Source: Nitrospirota bacterium (GTDB lineage: Bacteria; Nitrospirota; Thermodesulfovibrionia; Thermodesulfovibrionales; SM23-35). Taken from it: 60,452 nucleotides of DNA. Position numbers and translations under genes: made by a program. The DNA is taken from the NCBI GenBank assembly GCA_013388455.1, contig JACAFF010000022.1, positions 105,866 through 166,317 of the forward strand, read 5' to 3'. This document shows, piece after piece, positions 19,821 to 27,661 of the stretch. The notes beneath the pieces are model-generated. The model saw only the letters and a program-made list of their open reading frames with translations. It had not been told where the DNA came from and ran no database searches. The first letter of the stretch is position 1, and each line of letters opens with the position of its first letter.

Positions 19821-21062
19821 CTAATAATTTTTTATATATTTAAGATATGATTTGTAATTGCGTTTTGTTTCGGTCATACTGTCGCCGCCGAATTTTTCGA
19901 GAAAGGCATCTGCAAGAGTGAGAGCAACCATTGATTCCCCTATTACACCTGCAGCAGGGACTGCGCAAATGTCGGAACGTTCATAAACAGCTTTAACCTG
20001 TTTTTTTGTTTTTATATCAACAGAGTGGAGAGGCTTTCTCTGGGTTGGGATTGGTTTCATTGCAGCACGCAGGACAACCGGCATACCATTTGTCATTCCA
20101 CCTTCAATCCCACCTGCAAAGTTTGTATTTCTGTAAAAACCAGCTATATTCTGTTCAGAGGTACTACCCCCCCCACCCCCCTCCTTGATAAGGTGGGGCT
20201 TAAGAGGTTCATAAAATATCTCATCCATAACCTCTGAACCAAATCTTCTGCTCATCTCAAATCCAAAACCTATCTCCACCCCTTTAATGGCCTGAATGCT
20301 CATCAATGCATACGCAAGCCTTGCATCAAGGCGTCTGTCCCATTGGATATGACTGCCAAGGCCAACAGGCATACCAATTGCAAAGACCTCAAATATCCCT
20401 CCAAGAGAATTGCCATCTTTAATAGCTTCATCTATAAGCTTTATCATCTTTTTAGAAACAGATTGATCAGGACATCTAACAGGAGACTTCTCGGCTTTTT
20501 TAAAGATGTTCTGAAATTCTTCTCCACTGAAATTCTGACTTCTGACTTCCAACTTCTGACTTCCGATTTGTATAACATAGCTGCCTATCTTTATATTAAA
20601 AGTTGAAAGAAACTTCTTTGCTATTGCGCCAATAGCCACTCTCATAGCTGTCTCACGAGCACTTGACCTCTCAAGTATATTTCTTATGTCATCATGGCCG
20701 TATTTCATTACACCAGCAAGGTCAGCATGACCGGGTCGAGGATGCGTTATCTTCCCTAACTCTATGCTCTGCGCTCTATGCTCTGCGCTCATAACATCCT
20801 GCCAGTTTTTATAATCTTTATTCTCAATAAGAATGGCTATAGGAGAACCAAGGGTTCTGCCTGATCTAACACCAGAAAGGATTTCTGCATGGTCTGATTC
20901 TATCTTCATCCTCCCGCCACGGCCATATCCTCCCTGTCTTCTCTTGAGCTCGATGTCAATCTCCTCTGAAGAGATTGGAAGCCCTGCAGGGATTCCTTCA
21001 AAGATTCCTGTTAAAGCTTTACCATGAGATTCACCGGCGGTTATATGTCTAAGCCTAAACAT
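19821..21062 (-). CDS. aroC: Chorismate synthase with three extra peptides
   Basis: FMN-dependent elimination of phosphate from EPSP to give chorismate. I start at the ATG at 21060-21062, giving MFRLRHITAGESHGKAL as in homologs. The family signatures GKITHPRPGHADLAG, RSSARETAMRVAIGA and GGIEGGMTNG are all present. At 413 residues it is about 50 longer than usual. The excess lies in three low-complexity stretches: AEHRAQSIE (bases about 20761-20790), GSQKLEVRSQN (about 20531-20569) and a Gly-rich EGGGGGSTSE stretch (about 20165-20203). Each coincides with a tandem or palindromic DNA repeat kept in frame. A TATACT hexamer (21083-21088) upstream may be the -10 box. Confidence 0.95.
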   Translation of the reverse strand: MFRLRHITAGESHGKALTGIFEGIPAGLPISSEEIDIELKRRQGGYGRGGRMKIESDHAEILSGVRSGRTLGSPIAILIENKDYKNWQDVMSAEHRAQSIELGKITHPRPGHADLAGVMKYGHDDIRNILERSSARETAMRVAIGAIAKKFLSTFNIKIGSYVIQIGSQKLEVRSQNFSGEEFQNIFKKAEKSPVRCPDQSVSKKMIKLIDEAIKDGNSLGGIFEVFAIGMPVGLGSHIQWDRRLDARLAYALMSIQAIKGVEIGFGFEMSRRFGSEVMDEIFYEPLKPHLIKEGGGGGSTSEQNIAGFYRNTNFAGGIEGGMTNGMPVVLRAAMKPIPTQRKPLHSVDIKTKKQVKAVYERSDICAVPAAGVIGESMVALTLADAFLEKFGGDSMTETKRNYKSYLKYIKNY

Positions 21063-21133
21063 ATTTACAAATAATTTTTGACAGTATACCACAATTGCAG
21101 CATAATTTTTAGTTAACAGAAGGACTTGAAAAT

Positions 21134-21199
21134 GTCATTGCGAGGGCTTTAGCACGAAGCAATCTCAAAGACAAGATTCCTCACTTCGCTCGGAATGAC
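21134..21199. repeat. Dispersed palindromic repeat, GTCATTGCGAG family
   Basis: Begins GTCATTGCGAGGG and ends CGGAATGAC, with GAAGCAATCTC and AGATTCCTC inside, so the ends are inverted copies of each other. Other copies are at 28301-28385 and 40137-40211. It lies between the divergent aroC and CPBP protease genes, where it would form a hairpin in either transcript. Confidence 0.75.
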
Positions 21200-21248
21200 A
21201 TTCTCAGAGTAAAAATAAATATTTTAAACTATTATAAACTAATTGACT

Positions 21249-21791
21249 ATGAACATTAAAAGCATATCAGGTTATATTTTACTGCTGATAATTTCTATTA
21301 TCGTATATTCATTAAGACCTGCAAATTTTCACTACTTAAATATATTGCCTCTGTTCATGATTCTCTACCCGGTATTTGTCAGGCATAGGATTAAAATTGC
21401 ATTTTCATTAAAGGCTCTTTCCATCGGTCTTTGTGTTTCAGCTCTTATTTTAATCCCCTACTATTTTCTCTTTGGAGAAAGTGAAGGGAAGATTACTCTG
21501 TATGCAATCCTGTTTCAACTTATAGGGATTGCTTTACCTGAAGAATTCTTTTTCAGGGGATTTCTACAGGATTCAATGGGTAAGACCATTAAAGCGGTTA
21601 TTTTCGTAAGTCTACTTTTTTCAATTGCACATCTTCCTAAAGCGATATTCTCTCATGAGTGGATATCACTCCTTAGCTTTTTCCCTTCGCTCGTTATGGG
21701 CTGGCTTTATATGAAAACAAATAATATCCTTCCAGGAACTATTTTCCACTTTCTGGCTAATGTGGTACAAAGCATAGTAACAATTCAGTGA
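21249..21791 (+). CDS. CPBP-family glutamic intramembrane protease (possible CTERM-processing enzyme)
   Basis: Membrane protease of the CPBP/Abi (Rce1-like) superfamily. From the ATG at 21249 it has 180 residues and about six hydrophobic helices. The catalytic motifs are E98-E99-F-F-F-R103, H128 in SIAHLPK, and H167-F-L-A-N171, all intact. It is small for the superfamily. Small solitary members include the enzymes known or proposed to process MYXO-, JDVT- and Synerg-CTERM tails. It converges on a subtilase gene with exactly such a tail, 290 bases away. The link is inference; immunity or prenyl-protein processing are alternative roles of the superfamily. An in-frame TTG at 21243 is a less likely start. 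Confidence 0.85.
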   Translation: MNIKSISGYILLLIISIIVYSLRPANFHYLNILPLFMILYPVFVRHRIKIAFSLKALSIGLCVSALILIPYYFLFGESEGKITLYAILFQLIGIALPEEFFFRGFLQDSMGKTIKAVIFVSLLFSIAHLPKAIFSHEWISLLSFFPSLVMGWLYMKTNNILPGTIFHFLANVVQSIVTIQ

Positions 21792-21843
21792 AGCCGATAA
21801 AAAATTGACACTTTTCACTATTATGACACAGCCTCCAAACCAA

Positions 21844-21982
21844 ATAATAACAGGGGATAGAGTATTTGAGCGGATTTTTTTGCCGATAGTCATACAGTAT
21901 GTATATTAAAGAATCAAGAGGCAAAAACCTCGCAGGGCGATAGCCCGAGAATGAGCGCACATACTCTATCCCCTGTTATTAT
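21844..21982. repeat. 139-base element with perfect 22-base terminal inverted repeats (element B)
   Basis: Bases 21844-21865 and 21961-21982 are exact reverse complements (22 of 22), around a 95-base interior with no gene. The interior holds two hairpins, GAGG/CCTC (21918-21931) and GGGC/GCCC (21935-21946), then CGAGAATGAGC (21946-21956). The same order occurs at 17183-17221 in element A. It resembles a small non-autonomous mobile element or a structured RNA. It sits between the convergent CPBP protease and subtilase genes, so a terminator role is also possible. Confidence 0.65.
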
Positions 21983-22064
21983 GCATCAACTTTGTGAATA
22001 ATCCAGTCAGAACTGAGTTCGCTATGAATAATCAGGTATAATTGCAGCTACAGGGTTAAGCCTG

Positions 22065-22097
22065 AGTATATTCTTCGCAAGCTAAAGTTTGCGGCTA
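22065..22097. repeat. 33-base dispersed repeat overlapping the subtilase stop codon
   Basis: The reverse complement matches bases 35752-35784 at 29 of 33 positions. The core CGCAAGCTAAAGTTTGCG is itself a near palindrome. This copy supplies the last five codons (Cys-Ser-Arg-Lys-Leu) and the TAG stop of the subtilase gene ending at 22082. Confidence 0.75.
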
Positions 22098-24439
22098 CAT
22101 TTCCGTCTATCTCTTCTGAACCTTATGATTATCCATACAGCTACCAATGGCATGAAGAGGAACAATGTATCTGCAATGGCGGTCTGATAGTTTTGAACCA
22201 TGCCGACAGAACAACCACCGCCTCTGCCTCCATCGTCATTATCTGTAGTTGATTGAAAAGTTGTAGCGATTGCTTCTTCAGAGGGTAAAGATTCTCCTCC
22301 ATTATTGTATGCTTTTATACGATAGAAATAAGTTGTTCCTGATGAAAGCCCACTGTCTGAATATGCAGTAATATTTGCTCCCACTGTTGCGATTACGTTA
22401 TATGTTCCGCCTGAGCCTTTTTTACGCTCTATCCTGAAGCCTGATTCATTCAAAGAATTATCTGTCCATGCAAGGTCTATCTGACTGCCTGAAAATGGCG
22501 TTGCTATGAGGCCTGATGGAGCTGGCGGTATAATATAACCCATTGCATTGGAAGCATTCAGTCTACCGCCGGTCAATGTTATTCCGGCAAGACTTGAGAC
22601 AGGGTCAACGCTTTTCAAAATGATATCTTTTATCTCTTTAAAGGATAACGATGGATTCACCGAGAGTATTAGCCCTGCAACACCTGAAACATATGGGGCT
22701 GCCATTGATGTGCCATCCCATCCGTGCGATTCATATGTATAATTACTTATGGATATTGATTCTCTTTCAATGAGAACTTCATCAATAAAAACCCCATTGG
22801 CACTGCCTAATGGACTGGATTCTAATCCAAATCCAAAATAAAAGCTATCGAGAATATCCACAATAGATGTAATAGCATCTGTAGAATATAGAATAAATTT
22901 CCCAAATGTATATCCATTTATACTGTCAAACCACTCCCAGTCTGTTCCGTCCAGCGAAAAATTGACATTGAGATAATCAAAAGTCAGGGGATTCACAAAA
23001 CCCTTCCATTTGAATGACAGGGTATATAGATTATTCTTAACGGATGGGATTGCTGTCATATAGCCTGCCCAGGAGTTCGTATTCGGAAGATAAAACCCGC
23101 CAGGACTATCTTCAAGACTATTAGTTCCATTCACTCCAGTCTGTTCAGTAACTGCCCAGCTAGAATTTATTCCACCGCGTGCCCAACCCAGCAAAGGCAG
23201 TTCTCCTGAATCACTATCAAAATTCTCACTGTAAACTGCAACAGGCAGACCATAAACAAATTGGGGGATGGTGCTGTATATGCTTACTCCCGGAGCCCCC
23301 AGATCAACCGATTTTGCGCCATAGTTAGAAAAAGAGGCGATATTATCCCTGTCATCTGTTGCAGCAACTGAAATGATATTCGGGAGATTATAGCTTGCAG
23401 GATAGGTTGGTTCAATGTCATTATTATTTGCCTCATTCCCGGCTGCCGCTACAAATAGCACCCCTTTTCCCCTGGCATAATCTATAGCATCATAAAGCGC
23501 ATTTGAATATTCATAACCTGCCCAGCTTGCATTTATGATGCGTGCTCCGTTGTCAGTAGCATAAACAATTGCATCTGCTGCATCCAAAGTATCACCGGTG
23601 CCACTCACTCCCAGGAAACGGATCGGCATAATCTTTACTGTCCATATTACTCCTGTGCTTCCAAGGCCATTATCCCCAGATGCCCCTATAATTCCAGCAA
23701 CATGTGTCCCGTGTGAGTCTAAGTCAAGTGGATAACCGTCATTATCAATAAAATCCCATCCATAAATGTCATCAACATATCCATTACTGTCATCATCAAC
23801 ACCTGTTTTCCCACTATGCTCTGCTGTATTTGTCCAAATATTTCCTGTAAGATCAGGATGATTATAAGCAACACCTGAATCAATAACGGCTATAATAATA
23901 TCTCTCGAACCATTTGTTACGTTCCATGCCTCTACAGCATCGATATCAGCATCTAACACTCCGCCGGTCTGCCCTGTATTGTTTAATCCCCAGATAAGTG
24001 GAAAACCTGGATCATTCGGTAAGGCAGTCGTTTTTATGATATAATTCGGCTCTGCATATTCAACATCAGTATCAACTCGATATTGGCTTATAAGAGCTTC
24101 AACAGTCATATTATCAGGGACCTTTAATTTATGAACACCTATTTTTTTTATCTCTCTTAATCGTGTAACTCCCGATGACTTAAGAAGTGTAGATATTTTT
24201 GCTGCACCTGCTGATTCCCTGAATTTCACGATTATTTCGCCCGGAACATAACCGGTCTTTATTTCAGGGTTGACTGTATAGCCCTGTCGATTAACCTTTT
24301 TAACTTCTGCCCCACCATCTGAGTTAACCGCTATGTTCAATTGCTCTTCTCCACTACATGAAATAAGATTCAGTGTTAAAACTAAAAATATTATGTACCT
24401 GACCATCTTTCCCACAATATATTCAGCAATAGAAATCAT
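22082..24439 (-). CDS. Subtilisin-like serine protease with lipobox, propeptide, inserted domain, Fn3 and CTERM-like tail
   Basis: S8 family endopeptidase, 785 residues. In order: signal peptide with lipobox LIS-C28; propeptide-like domain (about 62-135) containing PGEIIVKF and VEYAEPNYI; catalytic domain with Asp187 (AVIDSG), His243 (SHGTHVAG) and Ser578 (GTSMAAP). An extra domain of about 160 residues (403-566), resembling a beta-sandwich carbohydrate- or protein-binding module, interrupts the catalytic fold just before Ser. A fibronectin type III domain follows (about 639-728), then an acidic Gly-rich linker, GGGC743SVG, a membrane helix (about 756-773) and an Arg-rich end. The ATG overlaps the gspN stop (ATGA), making it the last gene of the type II secretion operon. 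An internal ATG at 24406 is an alternative start. The last five residues come from a dispersed repeat. Confidence 0.93.
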   Translation of the reverse strand: MISIAEYIVGKMVRYIIFLVLTLNLISCSGEEQLNIAVNSDGGAEVKKVNRQGYTVNPEIKTGYVPGEIIVKFRESAGAAKISTLLKSSGVTRLREIKKIGVHKLKVPDNMTVEALISQYRVDTDVEYAEPNYIIKTTALPNDPGFPLIWGLNNTGQTGGVLDADIDAVEAWNVTNGSRDIIIAVIDSGVAYNHPDLTGNIWTNTAEHSGKTGVDDDSNGYVDDIYGWDFIDNDGYPLDLDSHGTHVAGIIGASGDNGLGSTGVIWTVKIMPIRFLGVSGTGDTLDAADAIVYATDNGARIINASWAGYEYSNALYDAIDYARGKGVLFVAAAGNEANNNDIEPTYPASYNLPNIISVAATDDRDNIASFSNYGAKSVDLGAPGVSIYSTIPQFVYGLPVAVYSENFDSDSGELPLLGWARGGINSSWAVTEQTGVNGTNSLEDSPGGFYLPNTNSWAGYMTAIPSVKNNLYTLSFKWKGFVNPLTFDYLNVNFSLDGTDWEWFDSINGYTFGKFILYSTDAITSIVDILDSFYFGFGLESSPLGSANGVFIDEVLIERESISISNYTYESHGWDGTSMAAPYVSGVAGLILSVNPSLSFKEIKDIILKSVDPVSSLAGITLTGGRLNASNAMGYIIPPAPSGLIATPFSGSQIDLAWTDNSLNESGFRIERKKGSGGTYNVIATVGANITAYSDSGLSSGTTYFYRIKAYNNGGESLPSEEAIATTFQSTTDNDDGGRGGGCSVGMVQNYQTAIADTLFLFMPLVAVWIIIRFRRDRRKCSRKL

Positions 24440-25212
24440 AATTTCCCTCTTAATGGAACAACATAATATCCGGGTGAAACTTCATATCTTTTTAATACCT
24501 CTGAGAATAAAGGGTTATCTATAAAAGACTTTCCGGGCATCAATTCAATATTGATATTATAAAAAGTATCTTTGATATCGCCTTTTATCCTTGCATAAAT
24601 ATCAATCCCCTCAAGTGTAACAGAATTAATGAAAATTTCTTTCCCTCTTATATTAAGCGAACCTATAACTTTTTGAAAGTAATTCAGCGGAACAGATATC
24701 CCTGAAAAAATAGCGCTCTCAAGAGCAATATCCTTCGAAAAAAATTCAATAAAACCTGTATTGTCATTCATTACAAATCTACCTGAAATTGATCCATCCC
24801 CTTTTATTCCTGCAATACTAAAAAAGGGTATATTTTTTATTCTTGCATCTCTAAAATCCAGAGATATATGCTTTTTATTTCTGGCAATATCCATTTTTCC
24901 ATTCATATTGCCTCCGCTTACTTGCCCATTAAATGATAGCCTTAAATTCATAAACACAAGTACCCATGGTTGAAGTGAACAGGATATATCATTTAAGTAG
25001 ACCAATTCCTCTTTACGACCGAGCAGTGTCAGTCTATTTATGGTGAAACTATAAAATAATCCCTTTTTTAGACTTTCGACCTCTACTGATAGCTCATTAG
25101 TTGAAATAGATTTCTCTACAAAAGACTTCAGTATATGTTCTGGGAAAGCAAACCAGACACCCCAGACAAAAGAAGGTATAGCGACGAGAAAAATAATTAA
25201 GACTTTTTTCAC
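24436..25212 (-). CDS. gspN: Type II secretion system protein GspN
   Basis: Accessory inner-membrane and periplasmic component of the type II secretion system. It has 258 residues with one N-terminal membrane anchor (about 4-22, VLIIFLVAIPSFVWGVWFAF). The rest is a beta-rich periplasmic domain with repeated short hydrophobic strands, resembling GspN and the AsmA-like fold. Individual motifs are weak; the call rests on the fold pattern and on position after gspM, with four-base overlaps on both sides. GspN is present in only some type II systems. Confidence 0.75.
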   Translation of the reverse strand: MKKVLIIFLVAIPSFVWGVWFAFPEHILKSFVEKSISTNELSVEVESLKKGLFYSFTINRLTLLGRKEELVYLNDISCSLQPWVLVFMNLRLSFNGQVSGGNMNGKMDIARNKKHISLDFRDARIKNIPFFSIAGIKGDGSISGRFVMNDNTGFIEFFSKDIALESAIFSGISVPLNYFQKVIGSLNIRGKEIFINSVTLEGIDIYARIKGDIKDTFYNINIELMPGKSFIDNPLFSEVLKRYEVSPGYYVVPLRGKL

Positions 25213-25715
25213 TGCGATTTGAGAAAAGAAAGAGAAAGGTTGATATTCAGGAGTTCTGGATTTTCAAAAGCTTTTTTTATAGAAACTTTCTTTATCGTTA
25301 GACGCATTGGAACATTTTTGATTTTATAAAATATGTTTACCATTTCATTCATGGTAACTTTTTCTATAGAAACTTCAGCATCTTCGATTATCCCTTCTTT
25401 TGTTTCAATCTTCCCTGTAGATTTAATTGAACCAACTCTGTCCTTGAGCCCAAGCGATAGAAACACATCATCTACTGCCTGAATAATACCTTGAACCTGT
25501 GACAGATTTTTTTTATCTTCAACATAGTCCATTTTCTTCTTAAGTGATAGAAATTCTTCTCTAAGCATTATCATATCTTTTTGTTGACTTTTCAGGGTGT
25601 TTAACTCTTTTTTTGCAGATGAAAGAATGGAAAGTTCATACGCACATAAAAAAATAAACACTAAAATCACTATTATAACTATAAGAAATCTTCTGTTTTT
25701 TAATAAACCCTTCAT
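25209..25715 (-). CDS. gspM: Type II secretion system protein GspM
   Basis: Inner-membrane platform subunit that binds GspL. The 168 residues contain one membrane helix near the N-terminus (about 10-28, FLIVIIVILVFIFLCAYEL), a coiled coil (about 30-65) and a small ferredoxin-like periplasmic domain ending LNLSLSFLKSQ. Sequence conservation in this family is low, so the call depends on topology and on position between gspL and gspN, with four-base overlaps at both ends. Confidence 0.8.
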   Translation of the reverse strand: MKGLLKNRRFLIVIIVILVFIFLCAYELSILSSAKKELNTLKSQQKDMIMLREEFLSLKKKMDYVEDKKNLSQVQGIIQAVDDVFLSLGLKDRVGSIKSTGKIETKEGIIEDAEVSIEKVTMNEMVNIFYKIKNVPMRLTIKKVSIKKAFENPELLNINLSLSFLKSQ

Positions 25716-26773
25716 ACCTTTTCTTTTACAGTTATGGTGAACAACATATTACCGCTGGCTGATGTCCTTGAATCTGAAATGGAGACTTCATCAAAGAACT
25801 CTTCAAGCCTTACCTGCATCTCCTGTATTGCACTTAATGAAGGCGCTTCCCCCTTCAAGATCAGATTCTGCTTATCAATTATAATTTCATTAAATACAAC
25901 ACCCCTTTTTTCAATCTGAGATATCCTGAGAAGAGAATCGAGGGGATCAACCCCGAGAAAGAGTGCTTCTTTGTTTTTTAGTTCTTTCAGATGAGCTTTC
26001 AGCTGATGAGGTGCATTTACGATATTCTTTTCTTCAGGAAATATATCCGTATATGTTTTACGCATAGTATTTTGCAAAAAAGCAACCTCTCTCTTTGTTG
26101 AGATTATTCTGAACAAAAGATCAAAAACTAAAATCAATGCAATAAGCAGGATAAGCACTACACTTATCTTCATAGATTTCTTAATTTTTTCACTATCACG
26201 TGTATATGAGAATTCATCCTTTCTTAAATTTATAGATGGATTAAACATCTCTTCTATAGCCAGAGCTATTCTGCCTTGGTTGTCTGTTATATCCGGTGAA
26301 AAAAGTTTATCCAGACTGAAATCTTTGAGTATTTTTCTTAACTCAAGAGAGGTTATAAAAACAGGGTCTATATTATGTGACTTTAATTGTGCAAGCATCC
26401 CTTCTATCATTTTTTTTTCAGCATAGACAGCAAGCACCTGATATTTACCGCTTGATGAATCAACAACAATATCATCAAATATTACACTATCTATGCCTCC
26501 CAGAATCATTCCATCAAGTTCAAAAGGAAGCACTTCTCTTATCCTTTCTTTATCAGAAAATGGCAGATCAACGATTCTGAAGTTCAGATAGCTAACTGGC
26601 AAACTCAGATAAGCATCTTCAAAATCTATTATTAGATCACTAAAAGAAAAAAGACCTTTTTCAGTAATAGGGTATTTTTTACTTTCCAGTAATTCATACC
26701 TATTGCCTTTCAGCTCGAATACAAGAAATGTAATTTCCTTTTCCCGAACATCAATAAAAAGAGATTTTCCCAT
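25712..26773 (-). CDS. gspL: Type II secretion system protein GspL
   Basis: Inner-membrane subunit that docks the GspE ATPase. It has 353 residues. The cytoplasmic actin-like domain (about 1-195) begins MGKSLFIDVREKEITFLVFE. A membrane helix follows at about 201-222, then a periplasmic coiled coil and a ferredoxin-like domain to the end. The domain order matches GspL and, more distantly, a PilM-PilN fusion. It overlaps gspM by four bases and touches gspK by one. Confidence 0.85.
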   Translation of the reverse strand: MGKSLFIDVREKEITFLVFELKGNRYELLESKKYPITEKGLFSFSDLIIDFEDAYLSLPVSYLNFRIVDLPFSDKERIREVLPFELDGMILGGIDSVIFDDIVVDSSSGKYQVLAVYAEKKMIEGMLAQLKSHNIDPVFITSLELRKILKDFSLDKLFSPDITDNQGRIALAIEEMFNPSINLRKDEFSYTRDSEKIKKSMKISVVLILLIALILVFDLLFRIISTKREVAFLQNTMRKTYTDIFPEEKNIVNAPHQLKAHLKELKNKEALFLGVDPLDSLLRISQIEKRGVVFNEIIIDKQNLILKGEAPSLSAIQEMQVRLEEFFDEVSISDSRTSASGNMLFTITVKEKV

Positions 26774-27660
26774 TAATATTCCTTCCAGAATTTCAGTATA
26801 GTAGAGGAAAGAGGCGATTTATAAACAACTGCTTCTATAATTGTTCTGACCCCATTGGAGAATGCCTGAGCATATATCTTAAAATGGTCTCCCTTTACAC
26901 TGATCTGATTTGCCCCAAAAGTGGTTCCGGCAAAATTGTTGAACTCATTTATATCCCGGAAAGGCATACCTATTCTATACTTGATAATCTTCCCTGCAAG
27001 CTCCTCTGTTATCGAGTCAGAAATACACATCAAAACTGGTTTTTCAGCGCCGTTTACATTAATTATCAAGTTATCCCTGTTTCCATAAACAGTAACATAT
27101 GGCATTAATTTATCATAATCGTCTCTGGTGATTCCATTTATAAGCAGTAATTCGTCTATACTAATAAGATCAGCATTTTTTGCGTTTATTTCTGAATCAC
27201 TTAGTTCAGCAGCACTATCACGGTCTATCCAGTCAACTATTCTGTCTGCAATATTCTCTTTCAAAGACAGAGTTTTTAATAGTCTTTTAAAAGCATCATA
27301 AGCAATCGGATTTTTCATATCTCCTCTGGGATAAACTATAGTATTAATATTAAACTTTGAGTTTTCGTCTTGAATTCTTACTGCGATTACGCCCTGAAAA
27401 TCCTCAAAAGGATTTTCAACAGGCAATTCAATAGCTCCTGGAGTGAAAGATTGTGTATCAACCCATTCTGACAGATATTTTGCCGATACATTTATTCCTG
27501 ATTTTGCCATTAGTGAGAGCCTCTGTGCATCACGCCAATTATAGATATTGCTTGTCGCTATATAGACTCCATAGGAAAACTCCACTACCATAGCGGTGAT
27601 TAGGGCAACCGCAAGGAGTGTTACCACCAATGCAATACCCTGTTGATTTTTAATAAGCAT
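26773..27660 (-). CDS. gspK: Type II secretion minor pseudopilin GspK
   Basis: Tip subunit of the pseudopilus, 295 residues. A short basic leader (MLIKNQQG) is followed by IALVVTLLAVALITAMVVEF. The residue at +5 is hydrophobic rather than Glu, as is characteristic for GspK. The large soluble domain has helix-hairpin-helix-like segments such as DELLLINGITRDDYDKLMPYVTV and INEFNNFAG, typical of the family. It lies between gspJ and gspL. Confidence 0.92.
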   Translation of the reverse strand: MLIKNQQGIALVVTLLAVALITAMVVEFSYGVYIATSNIYNWRDAQRLSLMAKSGINVSAKYLSEWVDTQSFTPGAIELPVENPFEDFQGVIAVRIQDENSKFNINTIVYPRGDMKNPIAYDAFKRLLKTLSLKENIADRIVDWIDRDSAAELSDSEINAKNADLISIDELLLINGITRDDYDKLMPYVTVYGNRDNLIINVNGAEKPVLMCISDSITEELAGKIIKYRIGMPFRDINEFNNFAGTTFGANQISVKGDHFKIYAQAFSNGVRTIIEAVVYKSPLSSTILKFWKEY

Positions 27661-27661
27661 A

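Noticed and set aside
20006-20606. Plus-strand frames inside aroC
   Set aside because: They are antisense to conserved aroC motifs and to its repeat insertions.
21844-21982. Cyclic di-GMP or other known riboswitch in element B
   Set aside because: It does not precede a gene in the right orientation, and the conserved bases do not match any riboswitch consensus I know.
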